A stretch of DNA of 64,000 nt. Source: Aeromonas eucrenophila (lineage in GTDB: Bacteria; Pseudomonadota; Gammaproteobacteria; Enterobacterales; Aeromonadaceae). Made by a program: the position numbers and the translations under genes. Where the stretch lies: NCBI RefSeq assembly GCF_000819865.1, contig NZ_CDDF01000008.1, forward strand, positions 116,901-180,900. The letters are read 5' to 3'. The notes beneath the pieces were generated by a model that did no database searches, had not been told where the DNA came from, and was given only the letters and a program-made list of their open reading frames with translations. The stretch's first letter is position 1, and the number at the start of each line of letters is the position of its first letter. This document shows, piece after piece, positions 53,238-64,000 of the stretch.

Positions 53238-53444
53238 AAATGCACAGCTCCGGGCCGAAATTTGCTGCGGGATTATAAAAAAGTCTGTCGAGATAAGCGA
53301 ATCGGATGCAGGGCCATCACCCCGTTGATGCAAGTTGTTACATAAAACTGTCGTGTATTTGGGGGGGATAGACGCCCAATAGTTGTTCCTTGCTGTTGCT
53401 TAGACCTAGACTAGCCCATAAAATTCGCTCTTCTTTTATACCGG

Positions 53445-54245
53445 ATGGACAATTGTTTGAACGATGACCTGATCACCATCGCCGATCTGAGCTTCAGTCA
53501 CGGCGATAGGTTGCTGTACGACAGGATCAACCTGACCATTCCTCGTGGCAAGGTCACCGCCGTCATGGGGCCAAGCGGCATCGGCAAGACCACCTTACTG
53601 CGCCTGATCGGTGGCCAGCTGAAACCGGAATCGGGTCATATTCTGTTCGACGGTGAAGACATTCCCAGCCTCTCCCGCAATCGCCTGTACGAAGTGCGCA
53701 AGCGGATGAGCATGCTGTTCCAGAGCGGCGCCCTGTTCACCGGCATGACGGTATTCGACAACGTGGCCTTTCCGCTGCGGGAACACTCCGGCCTGCCGGA
53801 GGAGCTGATCCACACCGTCGTCATGATGAAACTGCAGGCAGTAGGATTGCGCGGTGCCGCCAGGCTGATGCCGTCCGAGCTGTCCGGCGGCATGGCCCGC
53901 CGCGCCGCGCTGGCCAGATCCATCGCGCTGGATCCGGATCTCATCATGTATGACGAACCCTTCGTCGGTCAGGATCCCATCACCATGGCGGTGCTGGTCA
54001 AGCTCATCAAGGAACTGAACAATGCCCTCGGCATCACCTCCGTTATCGTCACCCACGATGTGAAAGAGGTGCTGAGCATCGCCGACTACGCCTACATCAT
54101 CGCCAATCGCAAGGTGGTGGCCCACGGCACCCCGGATCAGCTGCGTGAGGAACACAATCCCGAGGTCGAGCAGTTCCTGAAAGGATTGCCCGACGGTCCT
54201 GTTCCGTTTCATTTTCCGGCAGGCGATCTGCTACAGGATCTGTGA
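53445..54245 (+). CDS. mlaF: Phospholipid transport ATPase MlaF
   Basis: MlaF is the ATPase of the MlaFEDB inner-membrane complex for retrograde phospholipid transport. The 266-residue protein has Walker [18 protein letters not shown], signature [16 protein letters not shown] and Walker [17 protein letters not shown]. It is the first gene of the rightward mla operon, divergent from kdsD with about 200 bases between starts. Confidence 0.96.
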   Translation: MDNCLNDDLITIADLSFSHGDRLLYDRINLTIPRGKVTAVMGPSGIGKTTLLRLIGGQLKPESGHILFDGEDIPSLSRNRLYEVRKRMSMLFQSGALFTGMTVFDNVAFPLREHSGLPEELIHTVVMMKLQAVGLRGAARLMPSELSGGMARRAALARSIALDPDLIMYDEPFVGQDPITMAVLVKLIKELNNALGITSVIVTHDVKEVLSIADYAYIIANRKVVAHGTPDQLREEHNPEVEQFLKGLPDGPVPFHFPAGDLLQDL

Positions 54246-55024
54246 TGTTGACAAGCCAAGTAAGCAAACTGGGTCGGGTCGGGGTGCGCTTCATCAGCGC
54301 CATCGGCCGCGCCACCATCATGCTGTTTCATGCGCTGGCGGGCCGCCCCCAGCCACGCAAGCACTTCCCCCTGCTGATCCAGCAGCTCTATGTGGTGGGC
54401 GTGCAATCCGTCGCCATCATTCTGGTGTCGGGATTGTTTATCGGCATGGTGCTCTCCTTGCAGGGTTACAACGTATTGAAGGATTTCGGCGCAGAGCAGA
54501 GCCTGGGTCCCCTGGTCTCCCTCTCCCTGCTGCGGGAACTCGGGCCCGTGGTCACCGCCCTGCTGTTTGCCGGTCGGGCCGGTTCGGCACTGACCGCCGA
54601 GATCGGCCTGATGAAGGCCACGGAGCAGCTCTCCAGCCTGGAGATGATGGCGGTGGATCCCCTGCGCCGGGTGGTGGCACCCCGCTTCTGGGCCGGGGTC
54701 ATCAGCATGCCGCTGCTGGCCTTCATGTTCAGCCTGATCGGCATCTTCGGTGGCAAACTGGTCGGCGTCGACTGGCTTGGGGTGGACGAGGGCAGCTTCT
54801 GGTCCGCCATGCAGGCTGCCGTCGATTGGCAGGATGACATCATGCAAGGGGCCATCAAGAGCGTGATCTTCGCCCTGGTCGTCACCTGGATAGCACTCTT
54901 CAATGGCTATGATGCCAAGCCGACCTCGGCCGGGATCAGTCAGGCGACGACCCGTACCGTAGTCCACTCATCCCTGGCCGTGCTCGGTCTGGATTTTATA
55001 CTCACCGCAGTCATGTTTGGATAA
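54245..55024 (+). CDS. mlaE: Phospholipid transport permease MlaE
   Basis: MlaE is the membrane permease of the Mla complex. The ATG at 54245 overlaps the mlaF stop (TGATG). The 259-residue protein has about five membrane spans, an [20 protein letters not shown] segment near residue 98 and [20 protein letters not shown], both MlaE hallmarks. Confidence 0.96.
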   Translation: MLTSQVSKLGRVGVRFISAIGRATIMLFHALAGRPQPRKHFPLLIQQLYVVGVQSVAIILVSGLFIGMVLSLQGYNVLKDFGAEQSLGPLVSLSLLRELGPVVTALLFAGRAGSALTAEIGLMKATEQLSSLEMMAVDPLRRVVAPRFWAGVISMPLLAFMFSLIGIFGGKLVGVDWLGVDEGSFWSAMQAAVDWQDDIMQGAIKSVIFALVVTWIALFNGYDAKPTSAGISQATTRTVVHSSLAVLGLDFILTAVMFG

Positions 55025-55031
55025 GGTAAAG

Positions 55032-55532
55032 ATGAAGTTCAGCAAAGTAGAATTCCTGGTTGGCGCCTTCATGCTGGCTGGCATCGCGGCCATTCTGGCA
55101 TTGGCACTGCAAGTGGCGGGATTGAGTTTCAAACCGGAAGGAGAAACCTATACCCTGCGCGCCCATTTCGATAATATCGGCGGCCTGAAAGTGCGCTCAC
55201 CGGTCAAGGTCGGTGGCGTGGTCGTCGGTCGGGTCAGTGACATCACTCTGGATGCCAAGACTCAGGTACCTGTCGTCTCCCTGCTGATGCAGAAGGCCGC
55301 CGGCGAGTTTTCCGAGACCAGCACCCTCTCCATCCTGACCTCGGGCCTGCTCGGCGAGCAATATGTCGGCCTGACGCCAGGCTTCACCGATGAAGAGATG
55401 GGCACCAACATGCTCAAGGATGGTGACATGATTGAAGACACCAAATCAGCCATAGTGCTGGAAGATCTGATCGGCAAATTCCTCTACAGCCAGTCTTCTC
55501 CAGCCACCAATCCGCCAGCAACCAAGGAGTAA
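55032..55532 (+). CDS. mlaD: MCE-domain phospholipid-binding protein MlaD
   Basis: MlaD is an anchored hexameric MCE protein that receives phospholipid. The ATG at 55032 (MKFSKVEFLVGAFMLAGIAA) has AAGG upstream; the longer frame starts at a TTG inside mlaE. One N-terminal helix and one MCE domain (FDNIGGLKVRSPVKVGGVVV) are visible. Length is 166 residues. Confidence 0.95.
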   Translation: MKFSKVEFLVGAFMLAGIAAILALALQVAGLSFKPEGETYTLRAHFDNIGGLKVRSPVKVGGVVVGRVSDITLDAKTQVPVVSLLMQKAAGEFSETSTLSILTSGLLGEQYVGLTPGFTDEEMGTNMLKDGDMIEDTKSAIVLEDLIGKFLYSQSSPATNPPATKE

Positions 55533-55534
55533 CC

Positions 55535-56170
55535 ATGTTCAAGAAGATCGCCCTGCTGCTGGGCCTGATGACCAGCATGTTGTTTTCCGTGACCGCCCTG
55601 GCAGAGGTCAACGCCTCGGATCCCTACGCCCTGGTGGATCAAGCCGCCCAGCAGACCTTCGCCCGTCTCAAGTCGGATCAGGCTCAGGTCAAGAGCAATC
55701 CGGATCACCTGAGGGTCATCATCCGCGAAGAGCTGCTGCCCTACGTGGATAACCGCTTCGCCGCCTACAAGGTGCTCGGCAACCAAATTAAAGAGACCAC
55801 TCCGGCCCAGCGCGATGCCTTCGTCGAGGTGTTCACCGAGTACATGGTGAGCTCCTACGCCGATGCCCTCGCCCACTTCGACCAGCAGACCGTCAAAGTG
55901 CAGCCGGGCAAGACCCCGAGCGACAGCAACATCACCGCCGTCAGCGTCAGCGTGAAAGAGAGCGGCAAGCCGGACATCTTCCTCGAGTTCAAGCTGCGCA
56001 AGAACAACAAGACTGGCGAGTGGAAGGCGTTCGACATGGTCGCCGAAGGCATCAGCCTGCTCTCCGCCAAGCAGAGCGAGCTCGGTGGCCTCATCCGCCA
56101 GAACGGCATAGATGCGGTGATCGCCCAACTGCGCGAACACAATGCCAAGCCGTTGGTCATCAAGTCATGA
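55535..56170 (+). CDS. mlaC: Periplasmic phospholipid carrier MlaC
   Basis: MlaC shuttles phospholipid between the outer-membrane MlaA complex and MlaFEDB. The 211-residue precursor has a signal peptide (MFKKIALLLGLMTSMLFSVT, cleaved after ALA). The Ttg2 domain reads REELLPYVDNRFAAYKVLGN and FVEVFTEYMVSSYADALAHF. It overlaps mlaB (ATGA). Confidence 0.95.
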   Translation: MFKKIALLLGLMTSMLFSVTALAEVNASDPYALVDQAAQQTFARLKSDQAQVKSNPDHLRVIIREELLPYVDNRFAAYKVLGNQIKETTPAQRDAFVEVFTEYMVSSYADALAHFDQQTVKVQPGKTPSDSNITAVSVSVKESGKPDIFLEFKLRKNNKTGEWKAFDMVAEGISLLSAKQSELGGLIRQNGIDAVIAQLREHNAKPLVIKS

Positions 56171-56438
56171 CATTGAGTGGCGAACTACAGGCGCCACAGG
56201 TTGTCGAACTGTGGCAGCGCCGCTCGGAGTGGTGGCAAGACGACGAGCTCGAGCTCAGTGACATCACCATCCTGGATTCCGCCGGGCTGGCCCTACTGGT
56301 CAAATGGGCCAAGGCCACCCTGGCACGGGGAGGCACGCCACTACTGGTGGGCGCCTCCGCCGATTTTTATACCTTGGCCAACCTGTACGGGGTGGCCGAT
56401 TTGTTTCAATCAACCCCGCCCAACACTGAGGACGCATA

Positions 56439-56439
<1 letters not shown>
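56167..56439 (+). CDS. mlaB: STAS-domain protein MlaB
   Basis: MlaB is the small cytoplasmic STAS subunit that stabilises MlaF. The ATG at 56167 ([20 protein letters not shown]) gives 90 residues. The conserved STAS segment is [20 protein letters not shown]. It is coupled to mlaC and ibaG. Confidence 0.93.
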
Positions 56440-57970
<1,531 letters not shown>

Positions 57971-57995
57971 TCTCACCGCCCTGTGAATAGCCGAT

Positions 57996-58032
57996 AAAAA
58001 GGCCCCCTCGCGTTGGCGAGGGGGCCTTTTTC
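57996..58032. terminator. Bidirectional terminator between murA and pmbA
   Basis: AAAAAGGCCCCCTCGC-GTTG-GCGAGGGGGCCTTTTT is a perfect hairpin with A- and T-runs, serving convergent murA and pmbA. Confidence 0.93.
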
Positions 58033-58061
58033 ATGGCCGTCATCGGGAATGGAAAGATAGA

Positions 58062-59405
58062 TCAGTGCCCCGCCAGCTTCATCTGCTCGACCAGCACGGA
58101 TCCGGTCTTGAGGCTGGAGCGCTCGTCTTCATCCGTCCCCACCGCAACCAGAGAGCGGAACATATCGGCCAGATTGCCAGCGATGGTGATTTCCTCCACC
58201 GGATAGACTATTTCGCCATTCTCCACCCAGAAGCCGGCGGCGCCACGAGAGTAATCCCCGTTGACGATGTTGACCCCCTGCCCCATCAGCTCGGTCACCA
58301 GCAGGCCAGTACCCATCTCTTTGAGCATGCTCTGGAAGTCCTGACCGGTATTCGAGACCTGCCAGTTATGGATGCCACCGGCGTGACCCGTGGTGGTCAA
58401 CCCCAGCTTGCGCGCCGAGTAGGAAGTGAGCAGCCAGCTCATCAGGCGGCCATCGCGGATGATGTCCATGTCGCGGGTACGCACCCCCTCGCCATCGAAC
58501 GGAGTGCTCGCCAACCCGCCCAGCAGGTGGGGGAACTCCCGGATGCTGAGCCAGTCGGGCAGTATCTGTTCATTCAACTTGTCCAGCAGGAAGCTCGACT
58601 TGCGATACAGGCTGCCGCCGCTGATGGCCGTCACCAGATGGCCCCAGAGCCCGGCCGCAGTGTCGGGGTGGAACAGCACGGGGGCATGGCGAGTGGAGAT
58701 CTTGCGGGCGCCGAGCCGGGAGAGGGTGCGTTCCACCGCCTCGTCGGCGATGCGCTGCGGGCTCCAGAGCCCGGCCAGATCCCGGCTGGAGGAGTAGCCA
58801 TAGTCCCGCTGCATGTCGCCATCCTGCTCACCGATCAGCACGCAGCTCAGGGAGTTACGCGACGCCGCATAGCCTTTGACGAAGCCGTGGCTGTTGCCAT
58901 ACACCTTGACCCCCAGATGACTGGAGAAGCTGCCACCGTCGGAATGCTTGATGCGAGCATCGCGCCCCAGCGCCAGCCGCTCACACTCGATGGCCAGCTC
59001 TATGCCCCGTTGGGGATCCAGCAGGGTGGGATGACACAGCTGCAGATCCGGGGCATCCCAAGCCAGCAGTTCGGCATCGGCCAGGCCGGCGCACACATCG
59101 GGCGAGGTGTGGCGGGCTATTTCCATCGCAGCTTCGACGGCGGCACGGATCGCCGATGGGCTCAGGTCGGTGGTCGAAGAAGAGCCCTTGCAGCCGTCGC
59201 GATAGACGGCGATGCCGAGTGCCCCATCCTTGTTGAATTCGATGCTTTCCAGCTCGCAGCCCCGGGTGTTCACCGACAGTCCGGTCTGTTTGCTGATGGA
59301 GACTTCGGCAAGCCCGGCGCCCAGTCCTTTGGCTATCTCCAGTGCCTCGGCGACGACGGCCTCGAGATGGGCTTGATCCTGGCGGATTTGGTCTTGCTGG
59401 TCCAT
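58062..59405 (-). CDS. pmbA: Metalloprotease PmbA (TldE)
   Basis: PmbA (TldE) pairs with TldD to process peptides such as microcin B17 and degrade CcdA. The 447-residue protein has the family segments [40 protein letters not shown] and [20 protein letters not shown]. As expected for TldE, I see no HExxxH metal site, which belongs to TldD. It is divergent from darP. Confidence 0.95.
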   Translation of the reverse strand: MDQQDQIRQDQAHLEAVVAEALEIAKGLGAGLAEVSISKQTGLSVNTRGCELESIEFNKDGALGIAVYRDGCKGSSSTTDLSPSAIRAAVEAAMEIARHTSPDVCAGLADAELLAWDAPDLQLCHPTLLDPQRGIELAIECERLALGRDARIKHSDGGSFSSHLGVKVYGNSHGFVKGYAASRNSLSCVLIGEQDGDMQRDYGYSSSRDLAGLWSPQRIADEAVERTLSRLGARKISTRHAPVLFHPDTAAGLWGHLVTAISGGSLYRKSSFLLDKLNEQILPDWLSIREFPHLLGGLASTPFDGEGVRTRDMDIIRDGRLMSWLLTSYSARKLGLTTTGHAGGIHNWQVSNTGQDFQSMLKEMGTGLLVTELMGQGVNIVNGDYSRGAAGFWVENGEIVYPVEEITIAGNLADMFRSLVAVGTDEDERSSLKTGSVLVEQMKLAGH

Positions 59406-59516
59406 AACTCACATCTGTATGAAGGAAGGAAAGGGACTAAGCATATCAGACCCCTGCGCCCAGCGGGAGAAGCTGGTAACATATCCCCCAACGTGAATGA
59501 CAGGAATCAAAGACCG

Positions 59517-60041
59517 ATGAGTCAGTATCAAGACGACAACGAAATGGACGATTGGGGTCCCAGCAAGAGCCAGCTCAAGCGCGACGCCGAAGCACTGCAA
59601 AAGCTGGGGGCAGAGATCGTTTCCCTGAGCCATAGCGAGCTGGAAAAAATCCCGTTGGATGAAGAGCTGGCCGAGGCCATCGAGCTGGGCCGCAAGCTCA
59701 AGCCCAAGAAGGACGAATCCTTCCGCCGTCACCTGCAGTTCATCGGTCGCCTGATGCGTAGCCGGGATATTGAGCCGATCGAAGAGGCGCTCTCCATCTT
59801 CAAGAACCGCCACTCCACCGTGAATGCCCGTCTGCATCGGCTGGAGCAGTGGCGTGAGCGCCTGATCACCGAAGGTGACAGTGCCCTCAATGAACTGATG
59901 GCCCAGTTCCATGAGCTGGATCGCCAGAAACTGCGCCAGTTGATCCGCAGCGCCAACAAGGAGCGGGAGCTGAACAAGCCGCCGGTGGCCTTCCGCGAGA
60001 TCTACCAGTATCTGCGCGGCGAGATCGAAGACCTGCTGTAA
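59517..60041 (+). CDS. darP: Dual-action ribosomal maturation protein DarP (YjgA)
   Basis: DarP associates with the 50S subunit during assembly. The ATG at 59517 (MSQYQDDNEMDDWGPSKSQL) gives 174 residues. The helical family signature includes LKRDAEALQKLGAEIVSLSH, RRHLQFIGRLMRSRDIEPIE and RQLIRSANKERELNKPP. A long open frame upstream on this strand is a shadow of pmbA. Confidence 0.94.
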   Translation: MSQYQDDNEMDDWGPSKSQLKRDAEALQKLGAEIVSLSHSELEKIPLDEELAEAIELGRKLKPKKDESFRRHLQFIGRLMRSRDIEPIEEALSIFKNRHSTVNARLHRLEQWRERLITEGDSALNELMAQFHELDRQKLRQLIRSANKERELNKPPVAFREIYQYLRGEIEDLL

Positions 60042-60079
60042 CGGGTGACGCTGCCGCCAGTGTGAGCAATACCGAGACA

Positions 60080-60112
60080 TAAAAACGGGGCCAATTTGGC
60101 CCCGTTTTTTAT
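60080..60112. terminator. Bidirectional terminator after darP
   Basis: AAAAACGGGGCCAATTTGGCCCCGTTTTTT, read as AAAAACGGGGCC-AATT-GGCCCCGTTTTTT, separates convergent darP and the penicillin-binding protein gene. Confidence 0.92.
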
Positions 60113-60128
60113 AGTGTCCATCTGGGCA

Positions 60129-63100
60129 TCAGCTGCCCGCCATGCACTGGGTGTGGGTCCCTGGCTGCAGATAGGGCATCAGCAAGGGTGCCATCCCCTT
60201 GAGCACCTGTACCGGCAGCGCCGAGGTGAAGCGGAACTTGTCGGACTGGCTACCCGGTACATAGGCCGTCAGGGTGCCGAAGTGATCGTCCCCAATATAG
60301 AAGACGAAGGTCGCGGTCCGGTTGCGGGCCAGCGAGCTGGTCACGTTGCCATAGCGGCCCACCGTCTCGATCCGGTTATCCCCCGTCCCTGTCTTGCCCC
60401 CCATGGACAGCACAGTGCCATCCGGCAGGGCGAAGGCACCGGCGATACGCCGTGCAGTGCCCCCTTCCACCACCTTCGACAGGGCATTACGCAAGGCGTT
60501 GGCCACCTCGATGGGCAATACCCTGGTGCCTTGGGTGTTGGCCGGTTCAAACACGGTGGCAAAGGGCGTGTCCTTGGCAAAGGAGAGATGCTCGATGCGC
60601 AGAGTCGGGGCTCGCACCCCGCCGTTCTGGATGATCCCCATCAACTCCGCTAGGGCTGCGGGCCTGTCCCCTGAACTGCCGAGGGCGGTGGCAAGGGAGG
60701 GCACCAGATGATCGAACGGATAACCCAGCCGCGCCCAGCGTTGATGGATGTCGAGGAAGGCCTCGACCTCCAGCATGGTGCGGATACGGCTATCCCGGGC
60801 GCTGCGATGACGAGTCTTGAACAACCAGCTGTAGACCTCCTGGCGCTCATCCCGGCTCGCCGCGACCGCATCGGTAAAGGTCGCCTGGTCGAATTCCTTG
60901 AGATACGACAGCAGCCACAGCTCCAGCGGGTGTACCCGCGCGATATAGCCTTGATCCGGCAGTGAATACTTACCTGGGCCATAGCTGGTGTAGAGCTGCT
61001 CTATCCGTTTGTCAGTCAGCTTCTCCCTTGGCAACCGCTTGGCCAGGAAGGCGGCGAAGTCAGCCTGCGACGCCTCCGGCATCAGGTAGCGATGCACGGC
61101 CGCGAGTCGCACCGCGCTGGGCTTGAGGCCGTCCAGGAAGGTATCGAGCTGCTCATCCGCGGTCTTGCCGCGATACTTGCGCCAGAAGCGCAGCAGGTAG
61201 GTCTGACCCTCCTTGTCAGCGAACTTGGCGAGATACTCGGTACGACGCGGATCCTTGTCATCCTTGAGCAGTTGGGCGCGGTTACCTTCCTTGTAGAGGC
61301 TGTAACGCACTATGTCGCGCATCAGCCGCACGAAGGGCAGGTTGATGGATTCCCGCAGCGCATCGCGGATCGGCGGGATCCGGCCGTTATCCTCCTTGCG
61401 GAAGTTATTGAAGGTATGCATGCCGCCGCCGGTGAAGAAGCCTTCATAAGGGCTGGCGGAGTACTTGCGATCCAGTGCCGCCTCCAGCATGACCGGCAGG
61501 CTCTTGTCCTTGGCGGTCATCAGGTAGGAGATGGCCCAGCGGCTGATGTTGTCCTGATTGGACACCTCTATCTTGCGCAGGCTGTCGGCCGGCATGTTCC
61601 CATAGCTGTCGTGCAGTTCGGTGACGATCTCCAGATAGGTGGTCAGCACCCGCAACTTGGCCGTGGAGCCCAGCTCCAGCTTGCTGCCCTCGTTGATGTC
61701 AAACGGCTGATCCGTGTTGTCTGTCTGCACCCGCACCTTGACCCCTTCCGGCGTCTTCTCGAACAGGGTGAAGCTGTACTTCACGTCCCCCGTCTTCTCC
61801 GGCGAGAGCAGGCGCTCACCAAACAGGCCGACCTGGGAGGCAAACGTCGGATCCGCCAGCTGTTGCAGATAACGGGAGATATCATTTTGCAGCGGCATGT
61901 TGAGGGTGGTATCGGCGGTCAGATCCATGCGGTCCAGATCGTAGAGCTGCACCCCGAGCTGACGACTGAGGCGGGTACGCGCCACCTGCAGTCCCTTGTT
62001 GTTATTGACCCGGGTGATCGCCGGCGCCTGCAGGAAGTCGCGGAAACCGAGCTTGGCCTTGAGCGCCGACTCCATCAGTGCCGGGGAGATCATTCCCTCC
62101 TGCACGAACAGACGCAGGTAGCTGTCGGTCAGGGTCGACAACGCCTCCCGTCCCTGTGCCAGATAGTAGGAAGGACGGCGGTGAGCAATCATCAGGGAGA
62201 CGACCTGGCGCAGCGCCAGCCCCTGCTCGGCCAGGGTGGCATCCTGATTGCGGGCGGGATCCAGCAGGCGATTGACCTCATCCACATTGGCCCCAAACCA
62301 GACCCAGAGGCCATCTCCCAGACCGTGAACTTCACCATAGCCAGGCGCCGCGGAGAGCGGTACCGAGTTGAGGTAGGCCCAGGCAACCAGCTTGCGCGCC
62401 TCCAACGTCTCCGGCCCCAGCCGGTAGGCCCGCACACTGGCCGAGACCATCTGGCGGATCTTCTCGGTCGGAGACAGGGTCAGGCCATCGGGAGAGTGAC
62501 GATACTTCTCCACCTGGGTGGCAAGCGTACTGCCGCCGGCGGACTGATCCTGCATGTCCAGCGCCTTGCCCACCTGGGACAATGCCGCCTTGCCAAAACG
62601 AGGCCAGTCCACCGCCGGGTTGGCCAAGGGCTGCTCATTGCTCAGCAGATCCCGGTTCTCGATAAACAGCAGCGACTGTATCACCAGAGGCGGGATGGAG
62701 CTGAAATCCGGATAGTAGTGAGTCGGGTACTTGTACTGATAGAAAGGCTCTGCCCGACAGTCGTGCAGGGTCAGCCCGGCTTGAACCTTCTCGGTATAGG
62801 GGACAAAGAAGCCATGGCTGGCGTAGTTGTACAGCGCATCGGAGAAATGCACCTGTTCACTCACCTGATAGCCACGCTGGATGAGCCGCTCCTGGATCAT
62901 GGGCATCAACACATAGCCGAGGCGCTTGTCGAAGGGACCATCATCCGGGAATGTAATCTGCTTGCTGGGGCCCTGCTCAAGCTGGTAAGTCAACTGGGCA
63001 GCGTAATGGGAGATCTCCTGCGATTGCAGTCGGGAGGTCTTCATCTCATAGCCCACCAGTACGATCACGGCGGCCAGACAAAGTAAAAAGATGAAACAGA

Positions 63101-63251
63101 ACAACCAGCGCCACCAGGGACGACGCTTGCGCTTATGCTGACCGCCCGAGTCCGGTACGGATGAATCCTGAGATGCCACTTTATTCAAATCCGTCTGTTT
63201 TGATGCGCCCATATCAGCCCCACCATGGTTACGCAATTTATTGTCTTTCAC
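60129..63251 (-). CDS. Large class A penicillin-binding-protein-like transglycosylase/transpeptidase
   Basis: The 1040-residue protein has a basic cytoplasmic N-terminus (GGQHKRKRRPWWRWLFCF) and one membrane anchor (WLFCFIFLLCLAAVIVLVGY, residues about 49-68). A GT51-type domain follows, with altered motifs FIENRDLLSNEQP and GGSTLATQVEKYRHSPDG. A transpeptidase domain has SXXK (GSTAKLRV), SXN (RESINLPFV) and KTGT (GGKTGTGDNR) motifs in order. It is longer than PBP1a, PBP1b or PBP1c and its glycosyltransferase motif 1 departs from the usual EDxxFxxHxG. It is probably a non-canonical bifunctional PBP. It lies alone between two terminators. Confidence 0.85.
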   Translation of the reverse strand: MKDNKLRNHGGADMGASKQTDLNKVASQDSSVPDSGGQHKRKRRPWWRWLFCFIFLLCLAAVIVLVGYEMKTSRLQSQEISHYAAQLTYQLEQGPSKQITFPDDGPFDKRLGYVLMPMIQERLIQRGYQVSEQVHFSDALYNYASHGFFVPYTEKVQAGLTLHDCRAEPFYQYKYPTHYYPDFSSIPPLVIQSLLFIENRDLLSNEQPLANPAVDWPRFGKAALSQVGKALDMQDQSAGGSTLATQVEKYRHSPDGLTLSPTEKIRQMVSASVRAYRLGPETLEARKLVAWAYLNSVPLSAAPGYGEVHGLGDGLWVWFGANVDEVNRLLDPARNQDATLAEQGLALRQVVSLMIAHRRPSYYLAQGREALSTLTDSYLRLFVQEGMISPALMESALKAKLGFRDFLQAPAITRVNNNKGLQVARTRLSRQLGVQLYDLDRMDLTADTTLNMPLQNDISRYLQQLADPTFASQVGLFGERLLSPEKTGDVKYSFTLFEKTPEGVKVRVQTDNTDQPFDINEGSKLELGSTAKLRVLTTYLEIVTELHDSYGNMPADSLRKIEVSNQDNISRWAISYLMTAKDKSLPVMLEAALDRKYSASPYEGFFTGGGMHTFNNFRKEDNGRIPPIRDALRESINLPFVRLMRDIVRYSLYKEGNRAQLLKDDKDPRRTEYLAKFADKEGQTYLLRFWRKYRGKTADEQLDTFLDGLKPSAVRLAAVHRYLMPEASQADFAAFLAKRLPREKLTDKRIEQLYTSYGPGKYSLPDQGYIARVHPLELWLLSYLKEFDQATFTDAVAASRDERQEVYSWLFKTRHRSARDSRIRTMLEVEAFLDIHQRWARLGYPFDHLVPSLATALGSSGDRPAALAELMGIIQNGGVRAPTLRIEHLSFAKDTPFATVFEPANTQGTRVLPIEVANALRNALSKVVEGGTARRIAGAFALPDGTVLSMGGKTGTGDNRIETVGRYGNVTSSLARNRTATFVFYIGDDHFGTLTAYVPGSQSDKFRFTSALPVQVLKGMAPLLMPYLQPGTHTQCMAGS

Positions 63252-63426
63252 TCAAGCTTAGTCGTTTCAAGTCAATGGCTTGAAAACTATTGACCGCTTT
63301 GATGCGATGTTAACAGGGCAATAATTAAAAAGGGAGTCGATTGTTGCAGTGCGGTGAGAGATCCGATCTGATGAGCAGAAATGAAACACCGGCCAGAAGC
63401 CGGTGTTCAATAATAGCGAGGACGCT
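63252..63426. other. Intergenic region upstream of the PBP-like gene
   Basis: The region holds the PBP gene upstream sequence, AT-rich around 63290-63345, and the tmaR terminator-like hairpin AACACCGG/CCGGTGTT (63385-63392 with 63400-63407), which has only a weak T-run on the minus strand. No coding character was seen. Confidence 0.5.
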
Positions 63427-63744
63427 TTATTTGCTGCTGCTCATGCCTTTCAGCTTGGTGCTCAGCTCCTTACGTTCCTTGGAGAGCTCGGCGTTCTTGA
63501 TGATGTGATCGTCAACCCGCTCCTCGTAATCGGCACGCATGTTGGCGATGATGGCCTGCACTTCATCGATGCTCATGCCTGGCTTGATATAGTCGCTCAG
63601 GTTGTCGAGCAACAGTACCCGCTTCTGGTTATCACGGATCTTCTTCTCGTTGTCGACGATCTCGCGCTTGAGCTTGTTCTGACGACGGGACATGCGCACA
63701 TATTCCAAGACATCGTTGAAAGTAGACTTGTTTACTTGTTCCAT
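63427..63744 (-). CDS. tmaR: PTS system regulator TmaR (YeeX, DUF496)
   Basis: TmaR in E. coli binds Enzyme I of the PTS and holds it at the cell pole. The 105-residue coiled-coil protein is very close to E. coli YeeX as remembered: [60 protein letters not shown] and [20 protein letters not shown]. It stands alone, leftward. Confidence 0.93.
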   Translation of the reverse strand: MEQVNKSTFNDVLEYVRMSRRQNKLKREIVDNEKKIRDNQKRVLLLDNLSDYIKPGMSIDEVQAIIANMRADYEERVDDHIIKNAELSKERKELSTKLKGMSSSK

Positions 63745-63960
63745 ATCGATACCACTGACTGAAGGTTAATGAAAACAGGTCGGTCATCCCCGTACCAGAG
63801 AGGAACAAAATGCGTGGTACGGGCACACCCAGAATGCCCTTTACTCTACCGAGTTATGTTGCAGATACAACCCCAATCGCAGGCAGGTATGAGGTTGGCA
63901 GGCAGAAAGAGGCTAACCAGGTAGTCAGAACTGATAACTCAGCGGGCAGGAATTTCAGGT
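63745..63960 (-). other. Upstream region of tmaR
   Basis: This 216-base stretch must hold the tmaR promoter, but no clear -35/-10 pair stands out. I see no gene. Confidence 0.4.
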
Positions 63961-63965
63961 AATAA

Positions 63966-63994
63966 AAAAGCCCGCTCAGATGAGCGGGCTTCTT
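63966..63994 (-). terminator. Terminator of a gene beyond the right edge
   Basis: AAGCCCGCTCA and TGAGCGGGCTT form an 11-bp stem at about 63968-63993. On the minus strand it is followed by TTTTTTATT, so it ends a leftward transcript coming from outside the window. Confidence 0.8.
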
Positions 63995-64000
63995 CTAATT

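Noticed and set aside
58065..59516. Long rightward open frame leading into darP
   Set aside because: It is the shadow of pmbA in a GC-rich genome. DarP family character begins only at the ATG at 59517.
61092..63086. 664-codon rightward ORF opposite the PBP-like gene
   Set aside because: Antisense shadow. The leftward frame has ordered PBP motifs and a membrane anchor.

Overview
The window looks like a chromosomal segment of a mesophilic Aeromonas. This is inferred from gene content and order, not from a database search. Base composition is GC-rich. A lateral-type flagellar cluster sits beside housekeeping blocks in gammaproteobacterial order (rsmI-lpoA-yraN-diaA-dolP, sspAB-petABC-rplM-rpsI, degQ-degS, npr-rapZ-ptsN-hpf-rpoN-lptBAC-kdsCD, mlaFEDCB-ibaG-murA).

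Region 1 (1-23921) is a near-complete second flagellar system. The rod/hook operon flgBCDEFGHIJKL runs leftward and is cut at the left edge inside flgL. The divergent flgA-flgM-flgN genes come next, then fliJIHGFE with the sigma-54 regulator lafK, then flhA-flhB-fliRQPNM. No fliO, fliK, fliL, flagellin, motor, chemotaxis, flhF/flhG or fliA gene lies in the window. This matches lateral-flagella (lfg/lfi/lfh/laf) loci rather than the scattered polar system. The best find is a c-di-GMP-I (GEMM-I) riboswitch on the minus strand at about 17362-17452, in the leader of lafK. It would wire cyclic-di-GMP directly to the early regulator of lateral flagella. A -24/-12 promoter precedes flgB, and a 67-bp tandem duplication sits at the flgK/flgL junction.

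Region 2 (24092-38464) is core genome. It holds RNase P RNA; rsmI; lpoA, yraN, diaA and dolP; sspA/sspB; the cytochrome bc1 genes petABC; rplM/rpsI; zapE; zapG; and the periplasmic proteases degQ and degS.

Region 3 (38465-46409) is an accessory catabolic island between degS and npr. In order it has a stand-alone PRD protein, a glycine-rich SFCGS protein, a DUF4312 protein, two multi-spanning membrane proteins (DUF4311 and DUF4310), a cog3964-type amidohydrolase, a DgaE-like PLP ammonia-lyase, a DgaF-like keto-deoxy-phosphogluconate aldolase, and a PRD/EIIB/EIIA transcription regulator. It resembles D-glucosaminate catabolism, but the known PTS transporter genes are replaced by uncharacterised proteins. 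A 141-bp palindromic MITE-like element splits the transport half from the enzyme half.

Region 4 (46410-64000) is core envelope and nitrogen-PTS genes: npr, rapZ, ptsN, hpf, rpoN, LPS export and Kdo synthesis, the Mla phospholipid pathway, ibaG, murA, pmbA and darP. A large non-canonical class A penicillin-binding protein and the PTS regulator tmaR follow. RpoN made here would serve LafK and the -24/-12 promoter in region 1.
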